From JACCZX01 sp040003315 (GTDB lineage Bacteria; Pseudomonadota; Gammaproteobacteria; Burkholderiales; Burkholderiaceae_F), in NCBI GenBank assembly GCA_040003315.1, contig JBDUCU010000062.1, forward strand, positions 1-16,677: a stretch of 16,677 bases of DNA. The letters are read 5' to 3'. Positions 7,965 through 16,510 of this stretch are shown here, piece after piece. The notes beneath the pieces were generated by a model, which saw only the letters and a list, made by a program, of their open reading frames with translations, did no database searches and was not told the DNA's origin. A program made the position numbers and the translations under genes. How positions within the stretch are numbered: position 1 is the first letter of the stretch; each line of letters starts with the position of its first letter.

Positions 7965-8157
7965 CTGGGTCTCCTTGACTCGGCAGGGGTGCGCCGCCCC
8001 GTGCGCTTGCGATGAGTATGGGCTTTCAGCGCGCATCTACGCGCGTGCATCTTAGGGCGGTTCGCGGGCGCGCGCGAATTGTTCGCATAGCCTAGACTTG
8101 GGAAAGTTCGTACCCATCTAGGCTGCTCGGTTCGCGGCCTTTCCCTGTACCCACACG
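7965..8157. promoter_or_regulatory. Divergent mtoX/uvrA intergenic region with inverted repeats
   Basis: These 193 bp lie between divergent starts. They contain an inverted repeat, AGCCTAGA (8089-8096) and TCTAGGCT (8117-8124), with 20 bp between the arms and about 34 bp before the uvrA ATG, and a smaller TTCGCG/CGCGAA palindrome (8061-8078). I found no convincing -35/-10 pair and no recognisable LexA-type CTGT-N8-ACAG box. The repeat may be a regulator site or a leader hairpin for uvrA; neither can be decided here. Confidence 0.4.
7971..7976 (-). promoter_or_regulatory. Strong Shine-Dalgarno site of mtoX
   Basis: The minus strand reads AAGGAG here, 6 nt before the ATG at 7962-7964. It settles the mtoX start, since no comparable site precedes the upstream in-frame ATG at 8036. 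Confidence 0.75.
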
Positions 8158-11100
8158 ATGTCTGCTACGTCTGACAAGGCGGGCAAGGCGATCCGTATTC
8201 GCGGCGCCCGCCAGAACAATCTGCGCAATCTCGATCTCGATATTCCGACCGGCGAGCTGGTGGTGGTCACCGGCGTTTCCGGCTCCGGAAAGAGCTCGCT
8301 GGTATTCGACACGCTGTATGCCGAGGGGCAGCGTCGCTACGTCGAAACGTTTTCGCCGTATGCGCGCCAGTTTCTAGATCGGATGGATCGGCCTGCGGTC
8401 GATCGGATCGACGGCGTGCCACCGGCCATCGCGATCGACCAGACCAATCCGGTTCGCACCTCGCGCAGCACGGTGGGCACGATGACCGAATTGAACGACC
8501 ACCTGAAGCTGCTGTTCGCGCGCGCTGCAGCGCTGTACTGCCGCGGTTGTGCGCGTCCGGTTCGTCGTGACAATCCCGACAGCATCCATGCCGACTTGAT
8601 CGAGTTCGCAAAGGAAGCGGCTGATTCGCAACTCGTCGTTACATTTCCGGTTGCGATTCCGCAAAACTTCAGCGAAGCAGAGGTTCGCGCGAATCTCGAG
8701 GCGCAGGGCTATACGCGAATCCATCGCGAGCGAATCGCAGGCAAGGTCAAGATCCTCGATGTCATCGCCGACCGCTTTCGCATCGAACAGACCGAACGCT
8801 CGCGTGCGATCGAGGCGCTGGAACGCGCGCTGCGGCTCGGCCGCGGACGAGTGGATGTACATCTCGAACGACGGGATCCGGCGAAGGAGGCTGCCACCAC
8901 AGCGGGCTCCGCTGCCATTCGCCGCTACGGCAGCGACCTGCACTGTCCCGACTGCGAGGTGGCCTACGAGACACCGCACGCCAGCACGTTTTCGTTTAAC
9001 TCGCCGCTCGGCGCGTGCGAGACGTGCCGCGGCTTTGGCCGTGTGATCGGCGTCGACTACGGACTTGTTATTCCGGACGAGCGCAAGACACTGCGTGGTG
9101 GTGCGATCAAGCCGTTCCAGTCGAAATCGTTCATCGAAAGCCAGCGCGATCTGGAGACGTCCGCCGAGCGCGACCGCATCCCGCTCGACGTGCCCTATCG
9201 CGATCTAACGCCCGCGCAGAGGCAATGGGTGATCGCGGGCGGCAGTGGGTGGAAGAGTTGGAACAAGTCGTGGCCCGGCGTGTGGTACGGAATCCAGCGT
9301 TTTTTTGCCTGGCTCGAGAGCAAGGCATACAAGATGCACATCCGCGTGCTGCTGTCACGCTACCGCTCGTACACCCCGTGCCTGGCATGCGGTGGCGCCC
9401 GACTGAAGCCCGACGCGCTGTTGTGGCGTGTCGGTGGCAGCGACGAAGCGAATGCCGCTCTGGGTACTGAAGGTCAGTATCTGCGCCACATGCCGGTCAA
9501 GGCAACATGGAGCGCTTCGCAGCTTGCGGCCCTGCCCGGTTTGTCGATACGCGACCTGATGGTGCTTCCCATCGAGCGCGTCAGAGCATTCTTCGATCGT
9601 GTGCGGTTACCCGCGCCGCTCGATCAGGCCAGTGAAATGGTTCTCGACGAACTGCGCGCGCGTCTGCGGTTTCTGGTCGATGTCGGGCTCGGATATCTGA
9701 CGCTCGATCGGCAGAGCCGCACACTGTCCGGCGGCGAGGTTCAGCGGATCAATCTGACGACTGCGCTCGGGACTTCACTGGTCAACACGCTATTCGTGCT
9801 TGATGAGCCGTCGATCGGACTGCACCCGCGCGACATGCACCGCGTTATCGAAGTGATGCGTCGCCTGCGCAATGCCGGCAACTCGCTGGTTGTCGTCGAG
9901 CACGACCCGCAGGTGATGCTCGCGGCGGACCGGGTGATCGACATGGGACCGGGGCCTGGGGAACGCGGCGGTCATATCGTTTTCAATGGCACGCCGGAGC
10001 AGTTGCGAAATTCAGGGACACTGACCGGACGCTATCTTGGCGGACATCTGCACGTCGATGCGGCCCGACCGCTGCCGATCGCTGCCAGCGCACCCAAGCT
10101 CATCGTGCAGGGTGCGCGCGAACACAATCTAAAAGGCATCGATGTTGAAATTCCGCTGCAGCGGCTGGTGTGTGTCACCGGCGTATCGGGCAGCGGCAAG
10201 TCGACGCTGATGCAGGAGGTACTGTACCCCGCGCTGGCCAAGGCGAAAGGCAAATCGACCGATGCGCCGGGGCAGTTTGATCAGTTGCTCGGTGAAGATT
10301 GGATCGACGATGTCGCGTTTGTCGATCAATCCCCGATCGGTCGGACTACTCGGTCCAATCCGGCCAGCTATGTTGGCGCATTCGATTGCATTCGCGCGAT
10401 CTTCGGCAAGGCGCGGATTTCGAAAGAGCGTAAATACAGCGCCGGCACCTTTTCGTTCAACTCCGGCGACGGCCGCTGCCCGACCTGCGGCGGTAACGGT
10501 TTCGAGCATGTCGAGATGCAGTTTCTATCCGATGTCTACCTGCGCTGCCCGGATTGCGACGGCAAGCGTTTTCGTCCCGAGACGCTTGAAGTCATCATCG
10601 AGCGCCACGGCCGCGCGGTCAACATAGCCGACGTGCTTGCAATGACGGTCAGCGGGGCGATTGCGTTTTTCAGCGCGGACTCGGAAGTCGTGCGCGTCCT
10701 TGCACCGCTGGCCGATGTCGGCCTCGAGTACGTCAAGCTCGGCCAGCCGGTGCCGACGCTGTCGGGCGGCGAGGCGCAGCGCCTGAAGCTCGCCGGCTTT
10801 CTTGCGCAAGCCACCAAAGGCCGGCCTCCGACGCGTGGGACGCTGTTCCTGTTCGATGAGCCGACCACCGGTCTGCACTTCGACGACGTTGCCAAGCTAA
10901 TGCGTGCGTTGCGCAAGCTGCTGGCGGCCGGCCATTCGCTGATCGTGATCGAGCATAACCTCGACGTGATCTCCGCCGCCGATTGGCTGATCGACCTCGG
11001 GCCGGAGGGCGGCGACGCCGGCGGCCAGATCGTCGCGGTGGGCACGCCGAATCAAGTGATGGCAAACGATCGTTCGCACATCGGCCGCGAACTGCGCGCC

Positions 11101-13890
11101 TATCGGACCGCGCTCGCCGGCCACGCGTCGAAAGTGAACGAAACGCCCAAGAAGCATCCGTTGAGTTCTGACCCCGCCCGTGAGAACGTTGAACGCCCTA
11201 CAGCGTTGGGGTCAGAACCCGGCTATATCAGTATCCACAATGCGCGCGAGCACAACCTGAAATCGATCAACGTCGAGATTCCCCGCAACACGTTCTCGGT
11301 GATCACCGGGGTCTCGGGCTCGGGCAAATCGACCCTGGCGTTCGACATCCTGTTCAACGAAGGCCAGCGGCGCTATCTCGAATCGTTGAATGCCTATGCG
11401 CGCTCGATCGTGCAGCCCGCGGGCCGGCCCGATGTCGATGCGATCTACGGGATCCCGCCGACGGTCGCGATCGAGCAGCGCACTTCGCGGGGCGGCCGCA
11501 AGTCGACCGTCGCGACACTGACCGAGATTTATCACTTCCTCCGATTGCTGTACGTCAAGATCGGAGTGCAGCACTGCCCGAACTGCCGCGTCGCGGTGAC
11601 GCCGCAATCGTTCGACACCATCGTCGCGCAGGCGATGCGTGAACTCAAAGGCTTGCACATTGGCGTGTTCGCGCCGCTGGTCGTCAACCGCAAGGGCGTG
11701 TACACCGATTTGGCCAAGTGGGCCGCGGGCCGCGGTCACACGCACCTGCGAGTCGATGGTCATTTTCTGCCGACCGCTAAGTTTCCGCGCATCGAGCGCT
11801 TCAAGGAACACACGATTGAACTGCCGATCGCGGACTTCGTCGTGCAAGCTGAAGGCGAAGATCGGCTGCGCGGAGCCATTGCGACAGCACTCGAGCACGG
11901 TCACGGTGTGGTGACGATCGCGTGGCCGCTCGGCAAGTTAAAGGACGCCATCGATGGCGGTGCGTGGACCGCACCTTTGGAGCAGAAAAGTTTCTCAACC
12001 AAGCGGGCATGTCCGTCGTGCGGCACTTCGTTTCCGGAGTCGGATCCGCGGCTTTTCTCGTACAACTCAAAACACGGCTGGTGTCCCGCTTGTTTCGGCA
12101 CCGGCGTATCGCTGGCGGGCTTCGACGCTGAGCAAAGCGGGGAAGAAGTTTGGTGGAACGCCTGGTACGAAGGCGAAACCAAACCGTGTGAGAGTTGCCA
12201 CGGCCAGCGGCTGAACCCGACCGCGTTGGCGGTCACATTTGCCGGTCGATCGATTGCAGAGCTCGCCGAGCTTCCCGTCGCCGCCGCCGGCGGCTTCTTC
12301 AGCGCGCTGGCGTTGAGCGGACGCGATGCCGAGATTGCACGCGACGCACTGGCAGAAATCCGCTCGCGCCTGGCCTTCCTGCAGGAGGTCGGACTCGGCT
12401 ACCTTGCGCTTGACCGCGCGGCGCCGACACTGTCAGGCGGAGAAGCGCAGCGCATCCGGCTTGCCGCGCAGCTGGGTTCGAACCTTCAAGGCGTCGCCTA
12501 CATTCTGGATGAGCCGACGATCGGACTGCATCCGCGCGATAACCGCATTCTGCTGAACGCGCTCGAAAAGCTCGAAGCAAAGGGCAATACGCTGATCGTC
12601 GTCGAACACGACGAAGACACGATCCGGAGAGCAAAGCATCTGATCGATATCGGTCCGGCGGCTGGCGTCCGCGGGGGGGAGGTCGTTGCGCAAGGCTCGG
12701 TCGACGATCTGATTGCAGATCCTCGATCGACCACCGGAAGGTTCTTGAAAACGCCGCTGGCGCACCCGCTGCACCCGCGCCGATTCGTCAACACGTCGAC
12801 ACCGAAGCTCACCGTGCACGGGGCGCGGCTGCACAACCTGCGCACAATCAACGCCGAATTCCCGCTGGAACGACTGACGGTGGTAACCGGCGTGTCGGGC
12901 AGCGGCAAGTCAACGTTGGCGCGTGACGTTCTGCTCGCCAATCTGCAAGGCGTCGTGGGGCAGCGCGGCACCAAGGAGGCGTGGACCGGCTGCATTAGCA
13001 TCGACGGCTGGCGCGAGCTCGACCGCGTGCTCGAGGTCGACCAGACGCCGATCGGAAAGACACCGCGCTCGTGCCCCGCGACATATGTGGGTTTCTGGGA
13101 CGCGATCCGGCGGCTGTACGCAGATACGCTCGAAGCACGCACGCGCGGTTACACGGCGAGCCGCTTCTCGTTCAATACGGCGGGCGGGCGTTGTGATGCG
13201 TGCGATGGCCAGGGCGTGCGCACGATCGAAATGAGTTTTCTGCCCGACGTCAAGGTGTTGTGCGACGTCTGCGGTGGCGCACGCTTCAACGAAGAAACGC
13301 TTGCGATCAAGTGGCGCGACCATTCGATCGGTGACGTACTGCAGATGGAGATCGATCAGGCGGCAGAGCTTTTCGCGGTGCACCGCTCGATCTCGCATTG
13401 CCTGCGTCTGCTATGCGACGTAGGTCTTGGATATCTGACGCTCGGGCAGCCGTCGCCGACGCTATCGGGCGGCGAAGCACAGCGCATCAAGCTCGTCGCC
13501 GAACTTTCGAAGGTACGCGATGACCTGACACGCCGCGGACAACGGGCGCCTCGCACGCTGTATGTCCTTGACGAGCCGACCGTCGGATTGCACATGGCCG
13601 ATGTCGAAAAGCTGATCCGGGTGCTGCATCGGCTGGTCGACGGCGGCAATACCGTCATCGTCATTGAGCACAACCTCGACGTGATTGCCGAGGCTGACTG
13701 GGTGCTTGATCTCGGTCCTGAGGGCGGCGCAGGCGGCGGACTGATCGTGGCGCAATGCGCGCCGCAGCAACTGGCAAAGCTGCCTACACCCACTGGGCAG
13801 GCGTTGCGCGAGATCAGTACGCTGCGAGCACCGCTGCAGCGACGCGACCCCTCGGCTCCGCCGCAACCCGAGCTTGCGCTGTACAGCTAA
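8158..13890 (+). CDS. uvrA: Double-length UvrA: two complete UvrA units fused in tandem (excinuclease ABC subunit A)
   Basis: A 1910-residue cytosolic DNA-damage recognition ATPase, twice the ~940 residues of ordinary UvrA. It has four ABC modules, with Walker A GVSGSGKS(S/T) at residues 39, 675, 1051 and 1578, LSGGE signatures at 523, 868, 1425 and 1769, and Walker B/D-loop segments DEPSIGLHPRD, DEPTTGLHFDD, DEPTIGLHPRD and DEPTVGLHMAD. Each half carries zinc-type CxxC pairs (for example Cys128/131, Cys263/266, Cys287/290, Cys408/411 and Cys774/777 in the first; the equivalents in the second). Each also has a UvrB-binding-domain-like insert (about 155-240 and 1160-1260). So one chain has the ATPase sites a UvrA dimer normally supplies. 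Long fused UvrA proteins occur in Burkholderiales and Xanthomonas relatives, usually besides a normal uvrA. The linker near residues 1003-1020 is encoded by an inverted-repeat element. The start at 8158 fits conservation; its Shine-Dalgarno site is weak. Confidence 0.93.
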   Translation: MSATSDKAGKAIRIRGARQNNLRNLDLDIPTGELVVVTGVSGSGKSSLVFDTLYAEGQRRYVETFSPYARQFLDRMDRPAVDRIDGVPPAIAIDQTNPVRTSRSTVGTMTELNDHLKLLFARAAALYCRGCARPVRRDNPDSIHADLIEFAKEAADSQLVVTFPVAIPQNFSEAEVRANLEAQGYTRIHRERIAGKVKILDVIADRFRIEQTERSRAIEALERALRLGRGRVDVHLERRDPAKEAATTAGSAAIRRYGSDLHCPDCEVAYETPHASTFSFNSPLGACETCRGFGRVIGVDYGLVIPDERKTLRGGAIKPFQSKSFIESQRDLETSAERDRIPLDVPYRDLTPAQRQWVIAGGSGWKSWNKSWPGVWYGIQRFFAWLESKAYKMHIRVLLSRYRSYTPCLACGGARLKPDALLWRVGGSDEANAALGTEGQYLRHMPVKATWSASQLAALPGLSIRDLMVLPIERVRAFFDRVRLPAPLDQASEMVLDELRARLRFLVDVGLGYLTLDRQSRTLSGGEVQRINLTTALGTSLVNTLFVLDEPSIGLHPRDMHRVIEVMRRLRNAGNSLVVVEHDPQVMLAADRVIDMGPGPGERGGHIVFNGTPEQLRNSGTLTGRYLGGHLHVDAARPLPIAASAPKLIVQGAREHNLKGIDVEIPLQRLVCVTGVSGSGKSTLMQEVLYPALAKAKGKSTDAPGQFDQLLGEDWIDDVAFVDQSPIGRTTRSNPASYVGAFDCIRAIFGKARISKERKYSAGTFSFNSGDGRCPTCGGNGFEHVEMQFLSDVYLRCPDCDGKRFRPETLEVIIERHGRAVNIADVLAMTVSGAIAFFSADSEVVRVLAPLADVGLEYVKLGQPVPTLSGGEAQRLKLAGFLAQATKGRPPTRGTLFLFDEPTTGLHFDDVAKLMRALRKLLAAGHSLIVIEHNLDVISAADWLIDLGPEGGDAGGQIVAVGTPNQVMANDRSHIGRELRAYRTALAGHASKVNETPKKHPLSSDPARENVERPTALGSEPGYISIHNAREHNLKSINVEIPRNTFSVITGVSGSGKSTLAFDILFNEGQRRYLESLNAYARSIVQPAGRPDVDAIYGIPPTVAIEQRTSRGGRKSTVATLTEIYHFLRLLYVKIGVQHCPNCRVAVTPQSFDTIVAQAMRELKGLHIGVFAPLVVNRKGVYTDLAKWAAGRGHTHLRVDGHFLPTAKFPRIERFKEHTIELPIADFVVQAEGEDRLRGAIATALEHGHGVVTIAWPLGKLKDAIDGGAWTAPLEQKSFSTKRACPSCGTSFPESDPRLFSYNSKHGWCPACFGTGVSLAGFDAEQSGEEVWWNAWYEGETKPCESCHGQRLNPTALAVTFAGRSIAELAELPVAAAGGFFSALALSGRDAEIARDALAEIRSRLAFLQEVGLGYLALDRAAPTLSGGEAQRIRLAAQLGSNLQGVAYILDEPTIGLHPRDNRILLNALEKLEAKGNTLIVVEHDEDTIRRAKHLIDIGPAAGVRGGEVVAQGSVDDLIADPRSTTGRFLKTPLAHPLHPRRFVNTSTPKLTVHGARLHNLRTINAEFPLERLTVVTGVSGSGKSTLARDVLLANLQGVVGQRGTKEAWTGCISIDGWRELDRVLEVDQTPIGKTPRSCPATYVGFWDAIRRLYADTLEARTRGYTASRFSFNTAGGRCDACDGQGVRTIEMSFLPDVKVLCDVCGGARFNEETLAIKWRDHSIGDVLQMEIDQAAELFAVHRSISHCLRLLCDVGLGYLTLGQPSPTLSGGEAQRIKLVAELSKVRDDLTRRGQRAPRTLYVLDEPTVGLHMADVEKLIRVLHRLVDGGNTVIVIEHNLDVIAEADWVLDLGPEGGAGGGLIVAQCAPQQLAKLPTPTGQALREISTLRAPLQRRDPSAPPQPELALYS
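11165..11218. repeat. 54-bp element with perfect 11-bp inverted ends, inside uvrA linker
   Basis: GTTCTGACCCC at 11165-11175 is the exact reverse complement of GGGGTCAGAAC at 11208-11218. A smaller palindrome, AACGC (11192-11196) with GCGTT (11203-11207), abuts the right arm. The outer limits span 54 bp, exactly 18 codons, and the reading frame passes through open (about LSSDPARENVERPTALGSE). It lies between the two UvrA halves. TTCTGACCCC/GGGGTCAGAA ends resemble REP-like palindromes scattered in many proteobacterial genomes, but I cannot tell from one copy whether this is a mobile repeat. Confidence 0.6.
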
Positions 13891-13917
13891 CGGGTGATGG
13901 CGCCGCCGTCTGCCAAC

Positions 13918-14145
13918 TCAACGCGACGACGATTTCTTTGATGATCTCTTTTTGGCGGAGCTATTCTTTGCAGACTTTTTCGCGGGCACCTTGCCGCCTG
14001 CCTTGCGCGCTTCCGACAATCCGATCGCAATCGCCTGTTTCTTGCTCGTCACCTTCTTGCCTGAGCCGCTTTTCAACGTACCGCGCTTGCGCTCGTGCAT
14101 TGTCTTCTCGACTTTTTCCGACGCTTTTGTTCCGTATTTCGCCAC
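13918..14145 (-). CDS. Small basic DUF6496 family protein with lysine-rich tail
   Basis: A 75-residue protein starting at GTG (14143-14145), with AGGAG 7 nt before it. The N-terminal part (MAKYGTKASEKVEKTMHERKRGTLKSG) and the following SGKKVTSKKQAIAIGLSEARK match the short DUF6496 family known from many proteobacteria. The tail, from about residue 51, is nearly all Lys, Ser and Ala (KKSAKNSSAKKRSSKKSSSR), similar to histone-H1-like or nucleic-acid-binding tails. No cysteines and no membrane segment are present. The function is unknown; binding to DNA or RNA is only suggested by charge. The stop is convergent with uvrA, 27 bp from its end, and the start is divergent from the Sel1-repeat gene. 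Confidence 0.85.
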   Translation of the reverse strand: MAKYGTKASEKVEKTMHERKRGTLKSGSGKKVTSKKQAIAIGLSEARKAGGKVPAKKSAKNSSAKKRSSKKSSSR

Positions 14146-14263
14146 TGCAGGTCTCCTGGTTGTGATGGCAATTCAAGCGTAAGCAAACATCGTTCGCGCC
14201 TACTCGTTCGATCGATTGCCCGCTTGGCTCACTATGATTCGGCAAACTTGGAAGGGGTCATCG
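14146..14263. promoter_or_regulatory. Divergent intergenic region, DUF6496 gene / Sel1-repeat gene
   Basis: This 118-bp region must hold promoters for both neighbours. TATGAT at 14233-14238 on the plus strand is a plausible -10 box for the Sel1-repeat gene, without a clear -35. GAAGGGG (14251-14257) is that gene's ribosome binding site, 6 nt before its ATG. Confidence 0.35.
14153..14157 (-). promoter_or_regulatory. Shine-Dalgarno site supporting a GTG start
   Basis: The minus strand reads AGGAG here, 7 nt before the GTG at 14143-14145. It decides the unusual start codon of the DUF6496 gene; the predicted product beginning MAKYGTKAS also fits the family's N-terminus. Confidence 0.7.
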
Positions 14264-15391
14264 ATGCGTCCTGTGTCAATCGTGATAGCGGCCATGCTGG
14301 TCGGTAACGCGGCCCACGCGCAGCGCGCATCGACCGATGGACCGCCCAACATCGACGAGCGGATTGCGCAGATTCCGCAAACCGCGCTGGGATCCCCTTG
14401 GGCATTCATCGGTTTCGCGATACGCACACCGGTCGAGCCCGAATGGTTCGTCGCCACAGCCACGCCGCGCGGTGGCTCGATGGGCCGACATCTTTCGGCA
14501 ACCGAAGCCCACACCGCCGTGCTCGTGTTATCGAGCGAAATCCTCGACAGGCCGGTCGAGACTGACAGCGCGCTGCTGGAGCTCTCCCGCTCGCGCCACG
14601 CAAAGCTGTCCGAGCGATGGACCATTCACAAACACGACGAAACGATCGTGCGGCACGCTGGCACACGCTGCGCCCGCCACACGCTGGAGGCGCTTGAGGT
14701 CGAGGACAAGTCTCCGCGAAAGAACGCAGCCAAGGCCAATGCGCAGCGTAATTCGCTGTTGGTCACAGGCATCTCTTGTGTGCACCCAACCGACTCGACG
14801 ATGCTGGTCGAGGTCGGCGTGTCCGAGCGCGGCACCAACAGCAAGGCGTCGCCGGGCGTGATGCGCGATGCCGAACTTGCCATCACCAGTCTGTCGTTCG
14901 ACCGATTCAATGAACAGGCACTGCGAAAATCGGCCGAAGCTGCACGCACTTCGGGGCTGGCCGATGCCGAGGCGGTGCTCAGGCCTTACGTCGATGCCGA
15001 CGCCGCCTGGGCGCGCTATTTCCTTGCACAGATCATCGAGCGGGCGAGCCCTGCGCCGGAAAACGCTGCCGCGCGAATCCGGGCATTGCTCGAGCCCGCA
15101 ACTGAGAAGGGCTTAACCGATGCGCAATGGTCTCTTGGCACGCTGACCCTTCGCGGAGCCCCCGGCGTACCCAAAGATCCCGCGCTCGCTGAAGCGCTGC
15201 TGCGACGCGCGGCAGAACACGGCAACACAGGTGCCGCCTATCAGCTCGGCATCGCGCAGTTGTCCGGCGCCGATGGCATTGCCGCAAACAAGCCCGAAGG
15301 CGCGCTGTGGATCCAGCGCGCGGCGTTCCGCGGACTTAAGGAAGCACAAGAGTTGTTAAAGGGCTCGCGAGAAACCGCGGTGAAGAAGTAG
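14264..15391 (+). CDS. Secreted Sel1-like repeat protein
   Basis: A 375-residue protein from the ATG at 14264, chosen because GAAGGGG lies 6 nt upstream and the product begins with a Sec signal (MRPVSIVIAAMLVGNAAHAQ, cleavage near AHA/Q). The frame is also open from 14216, which lacks these signs. The C-terminal part, from about residue 225, carries helical Sel1/TPR-like repeats: an incomplete one near DAEAVLRPYVDADAAWARYF, a better one at about 281-318 (GLTDAQWSLGTLTLRGAPG...DPALAEALLRRAAEHG), and another to about 355 (GNTGAAYQLGIAQLSGADG...EGALWIQRAAFRG). Sel1 repeats usually bind proteins. The N-terminal ~200 residues match no family I recognise. The protein is probably periplasmic. The DUF2891 gene follows 48 bp later on the same strand and may share its transcript. 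Confidence 0.8.
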   Translation: MRPVSIVIAAMLVGNAAHAQRASTDGPPNIDERIAQIPQTALGSPWAFIGFAIRTPVEPEWFVATATPRGGSMGRHLSATEAHTAVLVLSSEILDRPVETDSALLELSRSRHAKLSERWTIHKHDETIVRHAGTRCARHTLEALEVEDKSPRKNAAKANAQRNSLLVTGISCVHPTDSTMLVEVGVSERGTNSKASPGVMRDAELAITSLSFDRFNEQALRKSAEAARTSGLADAEAVLRPYVDADAAWARYFLAQIIERASPAPENAAARIRALLEPATEKGLTDAQWSLGTLTLRGAPGVPKDPALAEALLRRAAEHGNTGAAYQLGIAQLSGADGIAANKPEGALWIQRAAFRGLKEAQELLKGSRETAVKK

Positions 15392-15439
15392 CCGGCGCTC
15401 GCAGTCGCACCCAACCGATCAAGGCGCTAACCTCGCTCG

Positions 15440-16477
15440 ATGATCGACCGCGAATTCGCTGCAGCGCTTGCCAACACGGCTCTGAAGAACGTCGTCACTG
15501 AGTATCCCTACAAGCTGGATCCCATACTGGCGTGCGACGGCGATGTGCGCCCGCCGCGCCTGGTGCACCCCTGCTTTCACGGCAGCTACGACTGGCATTC
15601 GTCAGTGCATATGCACTGGAGCCTGGTGCGGCTGTTGCGCCTTTTTCCTGGCCACTCGCAGACTGACGGCACGCGAGACCATCTGGATCAACGCTTGACC
15701 ACAGTCCATGTTGGCGGGGAGCTGGCGACGCTTGCAAGGCCGCATCAAGCTTCGTTCGAGCGGCCGTATGGCTGGGGTTGGCTGCTGAAGCTTGCCGCAG
15801 AGCTGCATCTGCTGGCGGACGAGCAGCCAGCCGCGCGGAACTGGCGCGACGCGGTGGCGCCCTTGGCGCAGCTCTTCGCCGATCGCTTGATCGACTACCT
15901 GCCGCGTGCCGCATATCCGATTCGTTCCGGCGCCCACGGCAATTCGGCTTTCGCGCTTCTAATGGCGCTCGATTACTGCGCAGCATTGCAGCACCGCGCA
16001 CTGCAGCGAGCGATCAGCGAGCGGGCCAACCGCTGGTTCGGTCGCGATCGTCGGTATCCAGCGCAGTACGAACCGAGCGGCGAAGACTTTCTATCGGGTG
16101 GATTGTTGGAGGCAGTGTTGATGCGCCGGGTGGTCGATGGGTGCTCGTTTGCAGATTGGTGGTGGCAATTCGCACCGGACCGCGACGCAATGGCTCATTG
16201 GTTGCAGCCCGTGCCGGTCAGCGATCCGCACGACCCGAAAATCGTTCACTTGCACGGCCTCAATCTGTCGCGTGCATGGTGCTGGCAGCAACTGCTGCCA
16301 GACCTTCCCGCGGAATTACAGCCACTGATTGCACAAGCGATCGAGCAGCATCTCGCAGCGTCGACACGGGCCTCGACCGATGGCAACTACGTCGGTACCC
16401 ACTGGCTTGCGTCGTTCGTGCTAATGGCCGAGACCGAATCGGCGACCGCGCTGTCTGTCGACGCGCCGCCGTCTTGA
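15440..16477 (+). CDS. DUF2891 family protein
   Basis: A 345-residue cytosolic protein with no signal peptide. It is typical of the DUF2891 family in length and motifs: HPCFHGSYDWHSSVHMHW (about 43-60), RPYGWGWLLKLAAELH (about 107-122), YPIRSGAHGNSAFALL in the middle, EPSGEDFLSGGLLEA, and HLHGLNLSRAWCW before NYVGTHWLASF near the C-terminus. The His- and Trp-rich conserved patches look like a ligand-binding cavity in an all-helical fold, but no function has been established that I can name. The start at ATG 15440 fits the family's N-terminus; the Shine-Dalgarno site is weak. It lies 48 bp behind the Sel1-repeat gene in the same direction. Upstream and downstream context does not show its role. 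Confidence 0.85.
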   Translation: MIDREFAAALANTALKNVVTEYPYKLDPILACDGDVRPPRLVHPCFHGSYDWHSSVHMHWSLVRLLRLFPGHSQTDGTRDHLDQRLTTVHVGGELATLARPHQASFERPYGWGWLLKLAAELHLLADEQPAARNWRDAVAPLAQLFADRLIDYLPRAAYPIRSGAHGNSAFALLMALDYCAALQHRALQRAISERANRWFGRDRRYPAQYEPSGEDFLSGGLLEAVLMRRVVDGCSFADWWWQFAPDRDAMAHWLQPVPVSDPHDPKIVHLHGLNLSRAWCWQQLLPDLPAELQPLIAQAIEQHLAASTRASTDGNYVGTHWLASFVLMAETESATALSVDAPPS

Positions 16478-16510
16478 TCGAACCGTTATTGATTGAAAAA
16501 ACGTAGTCGG

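Noticed and set aside
8141..8160. CTGT before the uvrA start as part of a LexA (SOS) box
   Set aside because: The second half-site ACAG is missing at the needed spacing.
11165..11218. Frameshift or assembly join between two separate uvrA genes
   Set aside because: The frame is open across the whole region, there is no start or stop signal near the junction, and fused UvrA proteins of this length are known.
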